A DNA stretch of 7,744 nucleotides from JAKACA01 sp050010115 (GTDB taxonomy: Bacteria; Actinomycetota; Acidimicrobiia; Acidimicrobiales; Bog-793): the NCBI GenBank assembly GCA_050010115.1, contig JBEKLQ010000144.1, positions 1-7,744 of the forward strand. Reading direction: 5' to 3'. Below, piece by piece: positions 1 through 5,991 of this stretch. The position numbers were made by a program, and so were the translations under genes. The first letter of the stretch is position 1. Each line of letters begins with the position of its first letter. The notes below the pieces were generated by a model, which was not told the origin of the DNA, did not search any database, and worked only from the letters and a program-made list of their open reading frames with translations.

Positions 1-1577
1 ACGGGCTCACCGCCGAGCTAACCGAGAAGGGTCTCAGCCCGAACACCGCCGCGAGGTACGCGTCCTACACGATCCAGGCCGAGGAGTACTTCAGGGCGCG
101 GGGGACAACCGTGCTGACTGCCACCGACGAGACGCTCGCCCGCTACGCGCTCTCGCTCTCGGCTCAGATGCGACGCAACGCAAGGCCGGCCCTCCGGCAT
201 TTCTTCCGTCTGTACGGTCGGCCGGCAACGTTGCCGCCCGCGTTCGGTGCGACCCGTCACCAAGCAAAGGGATGGCCAGCCGGGAAGCGTCCGGGACACA
301 AGGCCGGCTCCCCACATTTCGGCCACGAGTGGGAGGGAGAGCCAGGGCCGCCCGCTGAGCGCGTCCGGGCGTCCCGTGTGCACATGCGCCGGAAGGGACT
401 CGGCCCGAGGACGATCGGCCACTATTCGAGCATGCTGTGGCGTGCCGAGCGGTGGGCCGGAGCCCGGGGCCGGTCGCTGGCCGAGCTCGACGCCGACGAG
501 CTCGGGGACTACTCCGACACGCTCGGGGCGGCCAGCCGGCGAAGCCTGCGCTCGGCGCTCCGGCACTATTACGCCGCCACGGGCACCATCGATCCGCCGA
601 TCGGCGCGATCAGGGTCGGTCCAAAGCGGCGCATGGTGGCTCACCCGCTGGAGGACATCGACGCTCGCCGTCTCTTCGAGCTCGCCCGGGCCGACACGGG
701 CAAGGGTGGCACCGCCGTGCTGCTCGGGCTGCTGCTCGGCCTGCGCTGTGCCGAGATCGCAAAGCTCCGCTTCGACGACTTCGACGAGGACGGGCGCTGG
801 GTGCGCTTCGTCGGCAAGGGCGACCTGGATGCTTCGCTCCCGGTCCCGCCGATGCTCCGGGAGTGCATCGCAGCGCTGCCCCGCGGCTCGTCGTCGTACC
901 TGTTCCCCGGTCAGCTTCCCGGCAAGCACGTGAACCCGACGACGGTTTGGAACTGGGTGCGCGACCTCGGCGCCGATGCTGGGATCGAAGGCCTCTATAC
1001 ACACAAGCTCCGGCACACGTGCCTCACGATCGCCAACGACGCGACCGGGGACCTCCGGGGCGTGCAGGAGTTCGCCAGGCATGCCGACCCCGATACGACA
1101 GCCGGCTATACGCGGGTCACGGGCGCTCGGCTGACATCGATCGGCGAGGTGATCTTGCGCGAGCTCGGCCATGACGAGCCGGAGCCTGCTCCCGCGCTAC
1201 CGACGCTCCCGTTTGCCGCCCTCGTGGCCGGGATGCTCGGCGCCGAAGCCGTCGAGCCGTGGGTGGCACTCGCGACTGCGATTGCCGGCCGGCCCGGCTG
1301 GGAGCTCGGGCTCGCGCCGGATGGGCACCGGAGCATGCACTTCCGCTTCGGCGATCGGCTATGGGCGACGGCCGAGGCCAACTGGACGAGCCGTCCGGCT
1401 CAGTTCGTCATCTTTCAACAGCTAAGCGATGACGAGGATGACGCCGCCTGGTGGGACTTCGGCGATCCGGAGAGCCTCGTCGCCATGCTGAGCCCATTCG
1501 AGGCCTGCGAGATCCTGCCCTTTCCCCCAACGGGCTCGGCCTTCGGTATCCCGGGCCTGGCCGCGGTGGCCCCGTGA
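1..1577 (+). CDS. Tyrosine recombinase A, 5' end missing, with two tandem core-binding domains and a C-terminal extension
   Basis: Site-specific DNA recombinase of the tyrosine (phage integrase/Xer) family that breaks and rejoins DNA through a 3'-phosphotyrosyl link. The frame is open from base 3 to the left edge, so the GTG at 111 is internal and the true start lies outside the window; 524 residues are visible. A first SAM-like core-binding domain lies at about nt 21-200 and a second at about 387-566, followed by the catalytic domain at about 640-1150. Catalytic residues are Arg (codon 744), Lys (816), His and Arg of HKLRH (1002, 1011), His (1080) and Tyr (1107). The second His is preceded by Arg instead of the usual Gly. 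About 130 residues follow the catalytic domain (nt 1180-1574), rich in Pro, Ala, Asp and Trp, with no domain I recognise. The stop overlaps the next frame by GTGA. The family is certain; the partner sites and role are unknown. Confidence 0.93.
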   Translation, partial: GLTAELTEKGLSPNTAARYASYTIQAEEYFRARGTTVLTATDETLARYALSLSAQMRRNARPALRHFFRLYGRPATLPPAFGATRHQAKGWPAGKRPGHKAGSPHFGHEWEGEPGPPAERVRASRVHMRRKGLGPRTIGHYSSMLWRAERWAGARGRSLAELDADELGDYSDTLGAASRRSLRSALRHYYAATGTIDPPIGAIRVGPKRRMVAHPLEDIDARRLFELARADTGKGGTAVLLGLLLGLRCAEIAKLRFDDFDEDGRWVRFVGKGDLDASLPVPPMLRECIAALPRGSSSYLFPGQLPGKHVNPTTVWNWVRDLGADAGIEGLYTHKLRHTCLTIANDATGDLRGVQEFARHADPDTTAGYTRVTGARLTSIGEVILRELGHDEPEPAPALPTLPFAALVAGMLGAEAVEPWVALATAIAGRPGWELGLAPDGHRSMHFRFGDRLWATAEANWTSRPAQFVIFQQLSDDEDDAAWWDFGDPESLVAMLSPFEACEILPFPPTGSAFGIPGLAAVAP

Positions 1578-1693
1578 ACGAGCCGACCGGCTTGGACCTG
1601 ACGACGTTTCTCGATCGTCGGCACAAGGGCGTTCTAGAGAAGTGCCCGAACCGGCTCCGGCTCCCCGATAAGCACCCGGAGAGGGCGGCGTGA
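1574..1693 (+). CDS. Small hypothetical protein (39 aa) inside the recombinase operon
   Basis: The frame starts at a GTG that overlaps the stop of recombinase A (GTGA, 1574-1577) and ends at a TGA that overlaps the next GTG (1690-1693). The peptide is basic and charged, with a single Cys, begins MNEPTGLDLTTF and has no recognisable domain or membrane segment. Most third codon positions are G or C, as in the flanking genes. No convincing Shine-Dalgarno precedes the GTG, so translation would depend on coupling to recombinase A. It could be a coupling peptide that keeps ribosomes moving along the operon, or a small accessory factor. Its support is mainly positional. Confidence 0.45.
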   Translation: MNEPTGLDLTTFLDRRHKGVLEKCPNRLRLPDKHPERAA

Positions 1694-1845
1694 CCCTCGC
1701 CGAGCTCACGACAGCCGCGTCCGATACTTCCCATTACCGGACGCCGCCGAGCTCCGGTCGTCGAGAAACACCGGTCAGCGTTCGCTCGGATCGAGCGCTC
1801 GCCGTGTCCGATAACAACGCCCGGCGCTCGGAGACGCCCCGGTGA
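1690..1845 (+). CDS. Small hypothetical protein (51 aa) inside the recombinase operon
   Basis: A GTG start overlaps the previous stop (GTGA, 1690-1693), and the TGA overlaps the next GTG (GTGA, 1842-1845). A purine-rich Shine-Dalgarno, GGAGAGGG at 1678-1685, sits 4 nt before the GTG. The peptide begins MTLAELTTAA and then becomes Ser/Arg/Pro-rich and probably disordered. It has no Cys motif and no membrane segment. G/C at third positions is about 74 percent by hand count, lower than in the large genes. I do not recognise it. The ribosome site and overlaps on both sides argue for translation, but a non-functional spacer that is merely read through is possible. Confidence 0.45.
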   Translation: MTLAELTTAASDTSHYRTPPSSGRRETPVSVRSDRALAVSDNNARRSETPR

Positions 1846-2051
1846 TCGCTCACCGATGCGCCCGTCCCGGCTGCCCGGCCACCGTGCCGGCTCGGATGCT
1901 CGCCTGTCGCGCTCATTGGTTCGAGCTCCCGCGAGAGCTCCGCGATGCGATCTGGGCCGCCTACCGGCCGGGGCAGAGCCGGAAAGACCCGAAGGGCGCA
2001 TATCTCGCCGTTGTTCGCCGATGTGTCGACTTCTGGGAGGCCAAGCCATGA
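1842..2051 (+). CDS. Small putative zinc-binding protein (69 aa) between recombinases A and B
   Basis: The GTG start overlaps the previous stop (GTGA) and has GGAG at 1830-1833, 8 nt upstream; the stop overlaps the ATG of recombinase B (ATGA, 2048-2051). Cys6, Cys11, Cys22 and His25 have the spacing of a small zinc knuckle (C-x4-C-x10-C-x2-H). They are followed by an amphipathic segment with Trp, Leu and Arg (WFELPRELRDAIWAAYRPG) and a helical C-terminus. From memory, similar short proteins occur in actinobacterial phages and integrated elements as proteins of unknown function; I cannot verify this here. Its place between two recombinases suggests a DNA- or protein-binding accessory of the recombination complex. 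That role is inferred. Confidence 0.78.
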   Translation: MIAHRCARPGCPATVPARMLACRAHWFELPRELRDAIWAAYRPGQSRKDPKGAYLAVVRRCVDFWEAKP

Positions 2052-3064
2052 CCGACAGCACCGCAAGCCGGCGCCGGCACCCGTCCACCGACCGAAAGCG
2101 AAGGGCGCTTCGCGTGATCGGCAGCCCGCCGGCGAAAGCCACAGATCCGGACTCGAACCCGGCGGCGGTGCAGTTGACCGAGCGCGCCTACGGCTCGCAC
2201 CTTGACCGGTCGCCGCTCTCGGCCTCGACGCGGGCGGCCTATCGCCGTCACGTGCGCGCCTATCTCGCATGGCTCAGCCAGCGGGGCGACGTGCTCGACG
2301 CGCTCCGCGACCCACACGGGCGGGACTTCGCCGTCCGTGACTACCGCTCATCGCTCAAGGATCGGCGACTCAAGCCGGCGACCGTGAACGCGGCTCTCGC
2401 CGCTATCGACCACCTGTACGGCTTCCTTCGGCTCGGCCGTCCCGACGTCCGGCGCGAGCCGCTGCCAGCTCTCGCACCGCGGGCGCTGTCGGACGCCGAG
2501 CTCCGTTCGGTACTACGCGCAGCCGAGCGCCGCGAGCGCCCACGAGACCGAGCCATCGTCGCTCTCATGGCCTTCGCCGGGCTACGCCTGGCCGAGGTGG
2601 CGGATCTCGACGTGGAAGACGTGGCGATCTCGGCTCGCAAGGGGCTGGTCACGGTGCGCCGCGGCAAGGGCGATGTCGGCCGCACGGTGCCACTGTCGAG
2701 CGAGGCTCGCTCTTGCATCGAGCCATGGCTCCGCGAACGCCCCGACATCAGCGAGCCGGCTCTGTTCGTGAACCCGGCCGGCGGCCGTCTCTCGCCGCGG
2801 GCGCTCGATCGCACGGTCCGGCGCGTGAGCGAAGCCGCCGGGCTCCAGCTCTCGGCGCACGTGCTCCGGCACACGTTCGTCACGCGCATGGTTCGAGCCG
2901 GTGTCGACGTCGTGCTCGTCGCCGAACTCGCCGGGCACCGGAGCCTCGAAACAACCCGGCGCTACGCGCTCCCGACCGCGGCTGACCGGGAAGCCGCCGT
3001 CGAGCTCGCAGCGACGGAACCGCAAGAAATCGACCCGGACGAGCGAAAGGGGAGTGGCACATGA
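2048..3064 (+). CDS. Tyrosine recombinase B (338 aa, XerC/D-like layout)
   Basis: Tyrosine recombinase with an N-terminal basic, probably disordered tail (1-45), a SAM-like core-binding domain (about 55-135) and the catalytic domain (about 146-320). The catalytic set is complete: Arg180 (GLRLAE), Lys207 (RRGKGD), His271 and Arg274 (HVLRHT), His297 (GHRSLETT) and Tyr306. It has no arm-type domain, so it resembles XerC/XerD and the middle enzyme of recombinase trios more than a phage integrase. The ATG at 2048 is chosen because it overlaps the previous stop (ATGA) and has GGGAGG at 2035-2040, 7 nt upstream; the same frame stays open to 1856, but that part is in the shadow of the small zinc-binding gene. 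The stop overlaps the start of recombinase C. It probably acts with A and C on the same element ends, an inference from the gene order. Confidence 0.93.
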   Translation: MTDSTASRRRHPSTDRKRRALRVIGSPPAKATDPDSNPAAVQLTERAYGSHLDRSPLSASTRAAYRRHVRAYLAWLSQRGDVLDALRDPHGRDFAVRDYRSSLKDRRLKPATVNAALAAIDHLYGFLRLGRPDVRREPLPALAPRALSDAELRSVLRAAERRERPRDRAIVALMAFAGLRLAEVADLDVEDVAISARKGLVTVRRGKGDVGRTVPLSSEARSCIEPWLRERPDISEPALFVNPAGGRLSPRALDRTVRRVSEAAGLQLSAHVLRHTFVTRMVRAGVDVVLVAELAGHRSLETTRRYALPTAADREAAVELAATEPQEIDPDERKGSGT

Positions 3065-4215
3065 CGACAAGACGACGCGCCAACGGCGAGGGCGGAGTTC
3101 GCCAGCGCCCAGACGGTCGCTGGGAGGCGTCCATCGACCTCGGCGACCAGGATGGCCGGCGCCGCCGGAAGTTCTATTACGGGGCGACTCAGGCCGAGGC
3201 CGTCGCCAAACTCAGGGCGGCCCACGCCCGCCAGGACGCCGGGCTCCCGCTGGCCGACGAGCGGAAGCGGACCGGGCAATTCCTTGAGCATTGGTGCTCG
3301 GCCGTGCTCCCGGCCACCGTGAAGCCGGCGACGGTTTCCAACTATCGGACCCTGTTGCGCACACACGTCATCCCGGAACTCGGGAGCATTCCCCTAGCGA
3401 AGCTCACGCCCGAGGACGTCGAGCGATTGCTCGCCCGCAAGCGCGACGCCGGGCTCTCGCCGAACACCGTTCGGCTGATCCGGTCCGTGCTGCGTCGAGC
3501 TCTTCGAGACGCTGAGCGCCGCGGCGACGTCTCGCGCAACGTGGCCGCCATCGTCGACGGGCCGAGAATCCCGCGCTCGGATCGGCGGTCTATGTCGGAG
3601 AGCCAGGCGCGCCGGCTGCTCGCAGCATCATCGTCCGACCGGCTCGGCGCGCTCGTGGCGCTACTGCTCGAAACCGGGCTCCGCAAGGGCGAGGCATTAG
3701 GCCTCCGCTGGCAGGATGTCGACATCGACGGCCGGAGCCTTCACGTCTCCCGCACGCTCTCGCGGGTGGACGGCGAGCTCGTCAGCAGCGAGCCAAAGAC
3801 CGAGCGATCCCGCCGAACCGTCCCGATCTCCGAGCAACTGGCGGCGCGACTCCGGAGCCACCGCCGGCGGCAGCTGGAGGAGCGGCTGACCGCCGGCGCA
3901 GTTTGGGAGGATTTCGATCAGGTGTTTGCCACGACGCTCGGACGCCCGCTCGATCCGTCGAATGTGCGCCGAGCGATTGCTCATCTTTGCGCGGCCGCCG
4001 ATGTGGGCACTTGGAGGATTCACGAGCTCCGACACACCGCGGCATCACTCATGCTCGCCAACGGAGCGCCGCTCTATGTCGTCTCAGAGGTGCTCGGCCA
4101 TTCCGGTATCGCCATCACAAAGGACGTTTACGGGCACCTCGTGGCGGACGAGCGAGAGCGGGCGATTGCAGCAGTATCGGCAGCTCTTTATCGGACGGCG
4201 AGCTCCGACGCCTGA
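3061..4215 (+). CDS. Tyrosine recombinase C (384 aa) with N-terminal arm-binding domain
   Basis: Integrase-type tyrosine recombinase. Residues 1-58 form an AP2-like, arm-type DNA-binding domain (ANGEGGVRQRPDGRW start, then a basic strand and a helix). A core-binding domain lies at about 68-150 and the catalytic domain at about 165-370. Catalytic residues are Arg208 (GLRKGE), Lys246 (EPKTERS), His321 and Arg324 (HELRHT), His347 (LGHSG) and Tyr357 (DVYGHL). All are present, so the enzyme should be active. The ATG overlaps the stop of recombinase B (ATGA), and AAAGGGGAG at 3046-3054 is a strong Shine-Dalgarno 6 nt upstream. The arm domain is typical of phage and integrative-element integrases that bind both core and arm sites, and I would not expect it in a standard recombinase trio. 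It is the last gene of the operon. Confidence 0.94.
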   Translation: MTTRRRANGEGGVRQRPDGRWEASIDLGDQDGRRRRKFYYGATQAEAVAKLRAAHARQDAGLPLADERKRTGQFLEHWCSAVLPATVKPATVSNYRTLLRTHVIPELGSIPLAKLTPEDVERLLARKRDAGLSPNTVRLIRSVLRRALRDAERRGDVSRNVAAIVDGPRIPRSDRRSMSESQARRLLAASSSDRLGALVALLLETGLRKGEALGLRWQDVDIDGRSLHVSRTLSRVDGELVSSEPKTERSRRTVPISEQLAARLRSHRRRQLEERLTAGAVWEDFDQVFATTLGRPLDPSNVRRAIAHLCAAADVGTWRIHELRHTAASLMLANGAPLYVVSEVLGHSGIAITKDVYGHLVADERERAIAAVSAALYRTASSDA

Positions 4216-4285
4216 GTCGCTGCCTTACACCCCCGCTAATCCTGGTACTTGGGGCCACCGCTCCCGTTTGGCGAGCTCTCAGGCG
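4209..4285. repeat. 8-bp perfect inverted repeat spanning the end of the recombinase operon
   Basis: CGCCTGAG at 4209-4216 includes the stop codon of recombinase C and is matched exactly by its reverse complement CTCAGGCG at 4278-4285. A further CTCAGGC lies at 4318-4324; it and the 4278 copy are each preceded by a similar TGGCG-containing stretch. The 61-bp interior does not pair well, and no T-run follows, so this is not an intrinsic terminator. It could be a recombinase-binding site or part of an element end. An 8-bp match in GC-rich DNA could also be chance. Confidence 0.35.
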
Positions 4286-4376
4286 AACAGAGAAGGGCAA
4301 CAGGTATCGCTGGCGCCCTCAGGCTGGGGTATTCCAAGCCCCTCGACCGAGCCGGGCCGGCGAGATCGGAAAGTGT
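4216..4376. other. Intergenic region between the convergent recombinase and HicAB operons
   Basis: These 161 bases separate the + strand recombinase operon from the convergent - strand HicAB operon. No convincing gene, RNA or rho-independent terminator is seen. Besides the CTCAGGC repeats there is a weak GGGG/CCCC hairpin near 4325-4342 with a 9-nt loop and a small CCGG-G-CCGG palindrome near 4352-4360. If the trio operon is a discrete mobile unit, its right end would be expected here. Confidence 0.5.
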
Positions 4377-4958
4377 CTAGACCGGGTGTTCTCCGGATGA
4401 AAAGTGCAGCTGCAAATCTGGCTCCTCAGTTAATGGCCACCACGCGGCGACATGCGCCAGTTCGACGCGGAGGACACGCAAGCTGATCATCGAGCCAGCG
4501 ACCGAGAGCTGAGCGTCCCGAATGTCGATAGCTAACGGCGAGTGGGTTTCTCGTAGAAAGGCGTCAACGTCTTGCGGCTTGACGTCATCGATGGTCGGCA
4601 TTTCGTCGTATGCCTCAAGGGCTGCCCGCGCTTCCTGGTGAGCTGTTTCCCACACCTCGATTTGCTTTCGAAAGGCGCCGACAAGCACTTCGCGCACCCT
4701 TTCTCTGCCCGCTGGTTCATCCTCGAAGGTGATTCCGGCGATCATGCGGTCGTAAGCGTTGTCGACCGCATCCGCCATTAAGTCGGCCGGACCCACGGTG
4801 CCCCGGATGACCGTCCCGTCCACTAGCAAGCCGATCGGGAACGCCACGCCCCCGCGGCTGGTGCTGATCGAGGCAACCATCTCAAGCAGGCCACTGACGC
4901 TCTGTTGCTGAGCCGAGATCTTGTCAAGGCGCCTGATAACTCGATCGTCGTCGTTCAT
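4377..4958 (-). CDS. Hypothetical protein (193 aa) coupled to HicAB
   Basis: Third gene of the hicA-hicB operon. Its ATG (4958-4956) overlaps the stop of hicB by ATGA. The protein is acidic, cytoplasmic in appearance, and has no signal peptide or membrane segment. It begins with a charged helix (1-30), then a beta-type stretch (FPIGLLVDGTVIRGTV, about 40-55), a long charged helical region (about 60-130) and a C-terminal segment with IDIRDAQ followed by LRVLRVELAHVAAWW (about 145-175). The pattern of an N-terminal ligand-like strand plus a C-terminal 'IRDA ... RV-L--V--WW' motif vaguely recalls small actinobacterial proteins related to gas vesicle accessory GvpU; this is a memory-based impression with low certainty. 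The tight coupling suggests it is made together with the toxin-antitoxin pair and may modulate it. Confidence 0.8.
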   Translation of the reverse strand: MNDDDRVIRRLDKISAQQQSVSGLLEMVASISTSRGGVAFPIGLLVDGTVIRGTVGPADLMADAVDNAYDRMIAGITFEDEPAGRERVREVLVGAFRKQIEVWETAHQEARAALEAYDEMPTIDDVKPQDVDAFLRETHSPLAIDIRDAQLSVAGSMISLRVLRVELAHVAAWWPLTEEPDLQLHFSSGEHPV

Positions 4959-5521
4959 TGGCGTACCGCCGTTCTCTCGGACTGCAGCCTCGCTTCGATT
5001 TCTCGAGCTGCGTTAGGCCGCAGAGCGGTGCCGATCGGTATGACGACACCGCGGGATCGAACCGCCTGCGAAGACCCCTCGACGGTTAGTGATGGTCGGA
5101 CTGTTAACAACTCTCCGTTCCGGTACTCCGCAGGCGTCCGGTCACTCTGTTGTTCGAGCTGAGAAATACGCTGATAAGAGACGCCCAGAAGCTCCGCGAT
5201 GTCTCGCAGGGAGAGGTCCTCGGCTCGGAGCGCACGAACCGTTGCGACCGACGCGCGAAGAGCGGCCGCCGCCGCCGCCTCCGCTTCGGCGCGTGCCTTT
5301 TTGGCGGCCTCGACGGCGTCCGATGCGACGTCGTCCAGCCGCACCACAACTTCCAGTTCCACGGCGTCCTGCGGAACATCGAGCATCATTGCGAGAACGT
5401 CTCGTGCCTCGATATCGATCTGCCCCAACCTGCGGACCTGCCCGACCGCCCCCGGTACATCGATGGCGCGAAAGCCCCACCATTTGCCCGAACGCCGGAC
5501 CTCAACACGATGAGCCGTCAC
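4955..5521 (-). CDS. hicB: HicB-family antitoxin with C-terminal helix-turn-helix (188 aa)
   Basis: Antitoxin of a type II HicAB pair: it should bind HicA to block its RNase activity and, through its DNA-binding domain, repress the operon. Residues 5-62 have the HicB partial RNase-H-like pattern (VEVRRSGKWWGFRAIDVPGA, then ARDVLAMMLDVPQDAVELEV). An Ala/Glu/Lys-rich helix (about 64-95) leads to a helix-turn-helix at 103-122 (LSLRDIAELLGVSYQRISQL). A tail of about 65 residues follows, longer than in typical HicB. The GTG at 5521 is chosen because it overlaps the hicA stop (GTGA); GTGs at 5530 and 5527 are alternatives. The frame is open upstream to 5743, but that part overlaps hicA antiphase and lacks HicB similarity. 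The stop overlaps the next gene by ATGA. Confidence 0.88.
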   Translation of the reverse strand: MTAHRVEVRRSGKWWGFRAIDVPGAVGQVRRLGQIDIEARDVLAMMLDVPQDAVELEVVVRLDDVASDAVEAAKKARAEAEAAAAAALRASVATVRALRAEDLSLRDIAELLGVSYQRISQLEQQSDRTPAEYRNGELLTVRPSLTVEGSSQAVRSRGVVIPIGTALRPNAAREIEARLQSERTAVRQ

Positions 5522-5739
5522 TTCCACCACCCTGCCCCAAGCGCCTCCTGCGTGGCCTTCAGGATCTCGGTCGCGGTGATTTCGTTGATCTCCCGGTGAC
5601 GGGGGATCGAGACCTGCACGTTCGTCCCAAGCCGCCACTTCTCGTGATTGCCGCGCCCGCTCGTTTGCACCATCTCCCAGTCCAGACCGGCCGACTTGGC
5701 AGCTTGTCGAATCAAGCCGAGCAAGTCTTTCCGTTTCAC
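5518..5739 (-). CDS. hicA: HicA-family mRNA interferase toxin (73 aa)
   Basis: Small double-stranded-RNA-binding-fold toxin that cleaves mRNA and halts translation. It starts with KRKDLLGLIRQAAKSAG (helix 1), then has the core GRGNHEKW, in which His32 is the expected catalytic residue. This is followed by the typical IPRHREINEITATEILK segment and the end GWWK. The length matches the family (about 60-85 aa). The GTG at 5739 lacks a Shine-Dalgarno, and a good -10 lies only 8 nt upstream, so the mRNA may be leaderless. The stop overlaps the hicB start. The gene order toxin-antitoxin is usual for HicAB. Confidence 0.92.
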   Translation of the reverse strand: MKRKDLLGLIRQAAKSAGLDWEMVQTSGRGNHEKWRLGTNVQVSIPRHREINEITATEILKATQEALGAGWWK

Positions 5740-5746
5740 GCAACCT

Positions 5747-5778
5747 AAGTCTAACGCCCTAGAACATTCAAGTCTAAC
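5747..5778 (-). promoter_or_regulatory. Probable hicA promoter/operator with two 9-bp direct repeats
   Basis: AAGTCTAAC occurs at 5747-5755 and again at 5770-5778, 23 bp apart, about two helical turns. On the minus strand each copy contains TAGACT. The copy near the gene fits an actinobacterial -10 (TANNNT) 8 nt before the hicA GTG, and the other copy puts a weak -35 (TTAGAC) 18 bp further upstream. Binding of the HicB helix-turn-helix to both repeats would cover the promoter, giving autoregulation. The repeats are seen directly; their function is inferred. Confidence 0.6.
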
Positions 5779-5874
5779 TGAGTAGACAGCTTTAATAGCT
5801 CCTCGGACAGAACGGGTGCACGCCTGCGTCTGGCGGTCAACTTGGCGGCAAGACCCGTGCTCAACTGGCCGACT

Positions 5875-5903
5875 TTGGTTCTCGTCAGGGCTCCGACTAG
5901 GGT
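5875..5903 (+). promoter_or_regulatory. Probable tRNA-Pro promoter
   Basis: TTGGTT at 5875-5880 and TAGGGT at 5898-5903 are separated by 17 bp, a good spacing for the main sigma factor. The -10 fits TANNNT. It ends 11 nt before the mature 5' end of the tRNA, leaving a short leader for RNase P to remove. Confidence 0.55.
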
Positions 5904-5914
5904 ATTTGCCGGTA

Positions 5915-5989
5915 CGGGCTGTGGCGCAGCTTGGTTAGCGCGCTTGACTGGGGGTCAAGAGGTCCCGGGTTCAAATCCCGGCAGCCCGA
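5915..5989 (+). tRNA. tRNA-Pro(GGG)
   Basis: The full cloverleaf can be drawn. The acceptor stem CGGGCTG pairs with CAGCCCG and the discriminator is A5989. The D-arm stem is GCGC/GCGC around AGCTTGGTTA. The anticodon stem CTTGA/TCAAG encloses loop CTGGGGG with anticodon GGG. The variable loop is AGGTC, and the T arm is CCGGG-TTCAAAT-CCCGG. The CCA end is not encoded (CTG follows). It reads CCC/CCU proline codons. An integrase gene lies just downstream in the same direction, so the 3' half is a likely attachment site. No intrinsic terminator is evident after it. Confidence 0.95.
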
Positions 5990-5991
5990 CT

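Noticed and set aside
481..505. CCGAGCTC / GAGCTCGG inverted repeat with 9-bp spacer
   Set aside because: It arises from Glu-Leu codons inside the coding sequence; GAGCTC is common all through this GC-rich window.
18..1172. Long minus-strand frame (384 codons) opposite recombinase A
   Set aside because: It is a GC-driven shadow of a gene with a complete catalytic motif set; its peptide has no domain and is Arg/Pro-rich.
111..1577. Taking GTG 111 as the start of recombinase A
   Set aside because: The frame is open to the left edge, and the upstream codons encode the first helix of a core-binding domain.
1..4215. Naming the operon a canonical RIT element
   Set aside because: Three recombinases in tandem fit, but the small genes, arm-type domain and doubled core-binding domain do not, and the flanking ends cannot be seen.
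4325..4342. GGGG/CCCC hairpin as a terminator of the convergent operons
   Set aside because: The stem is only 4 bp with a 9-nt loop and has no T-run on either strand.
5522..5743. N-terminal extension of the hicB frame up to 5743
   Set aside because: It overlaps hicA in another frame, lacks HicB similarity, and a coupled GTG exists at 5521.
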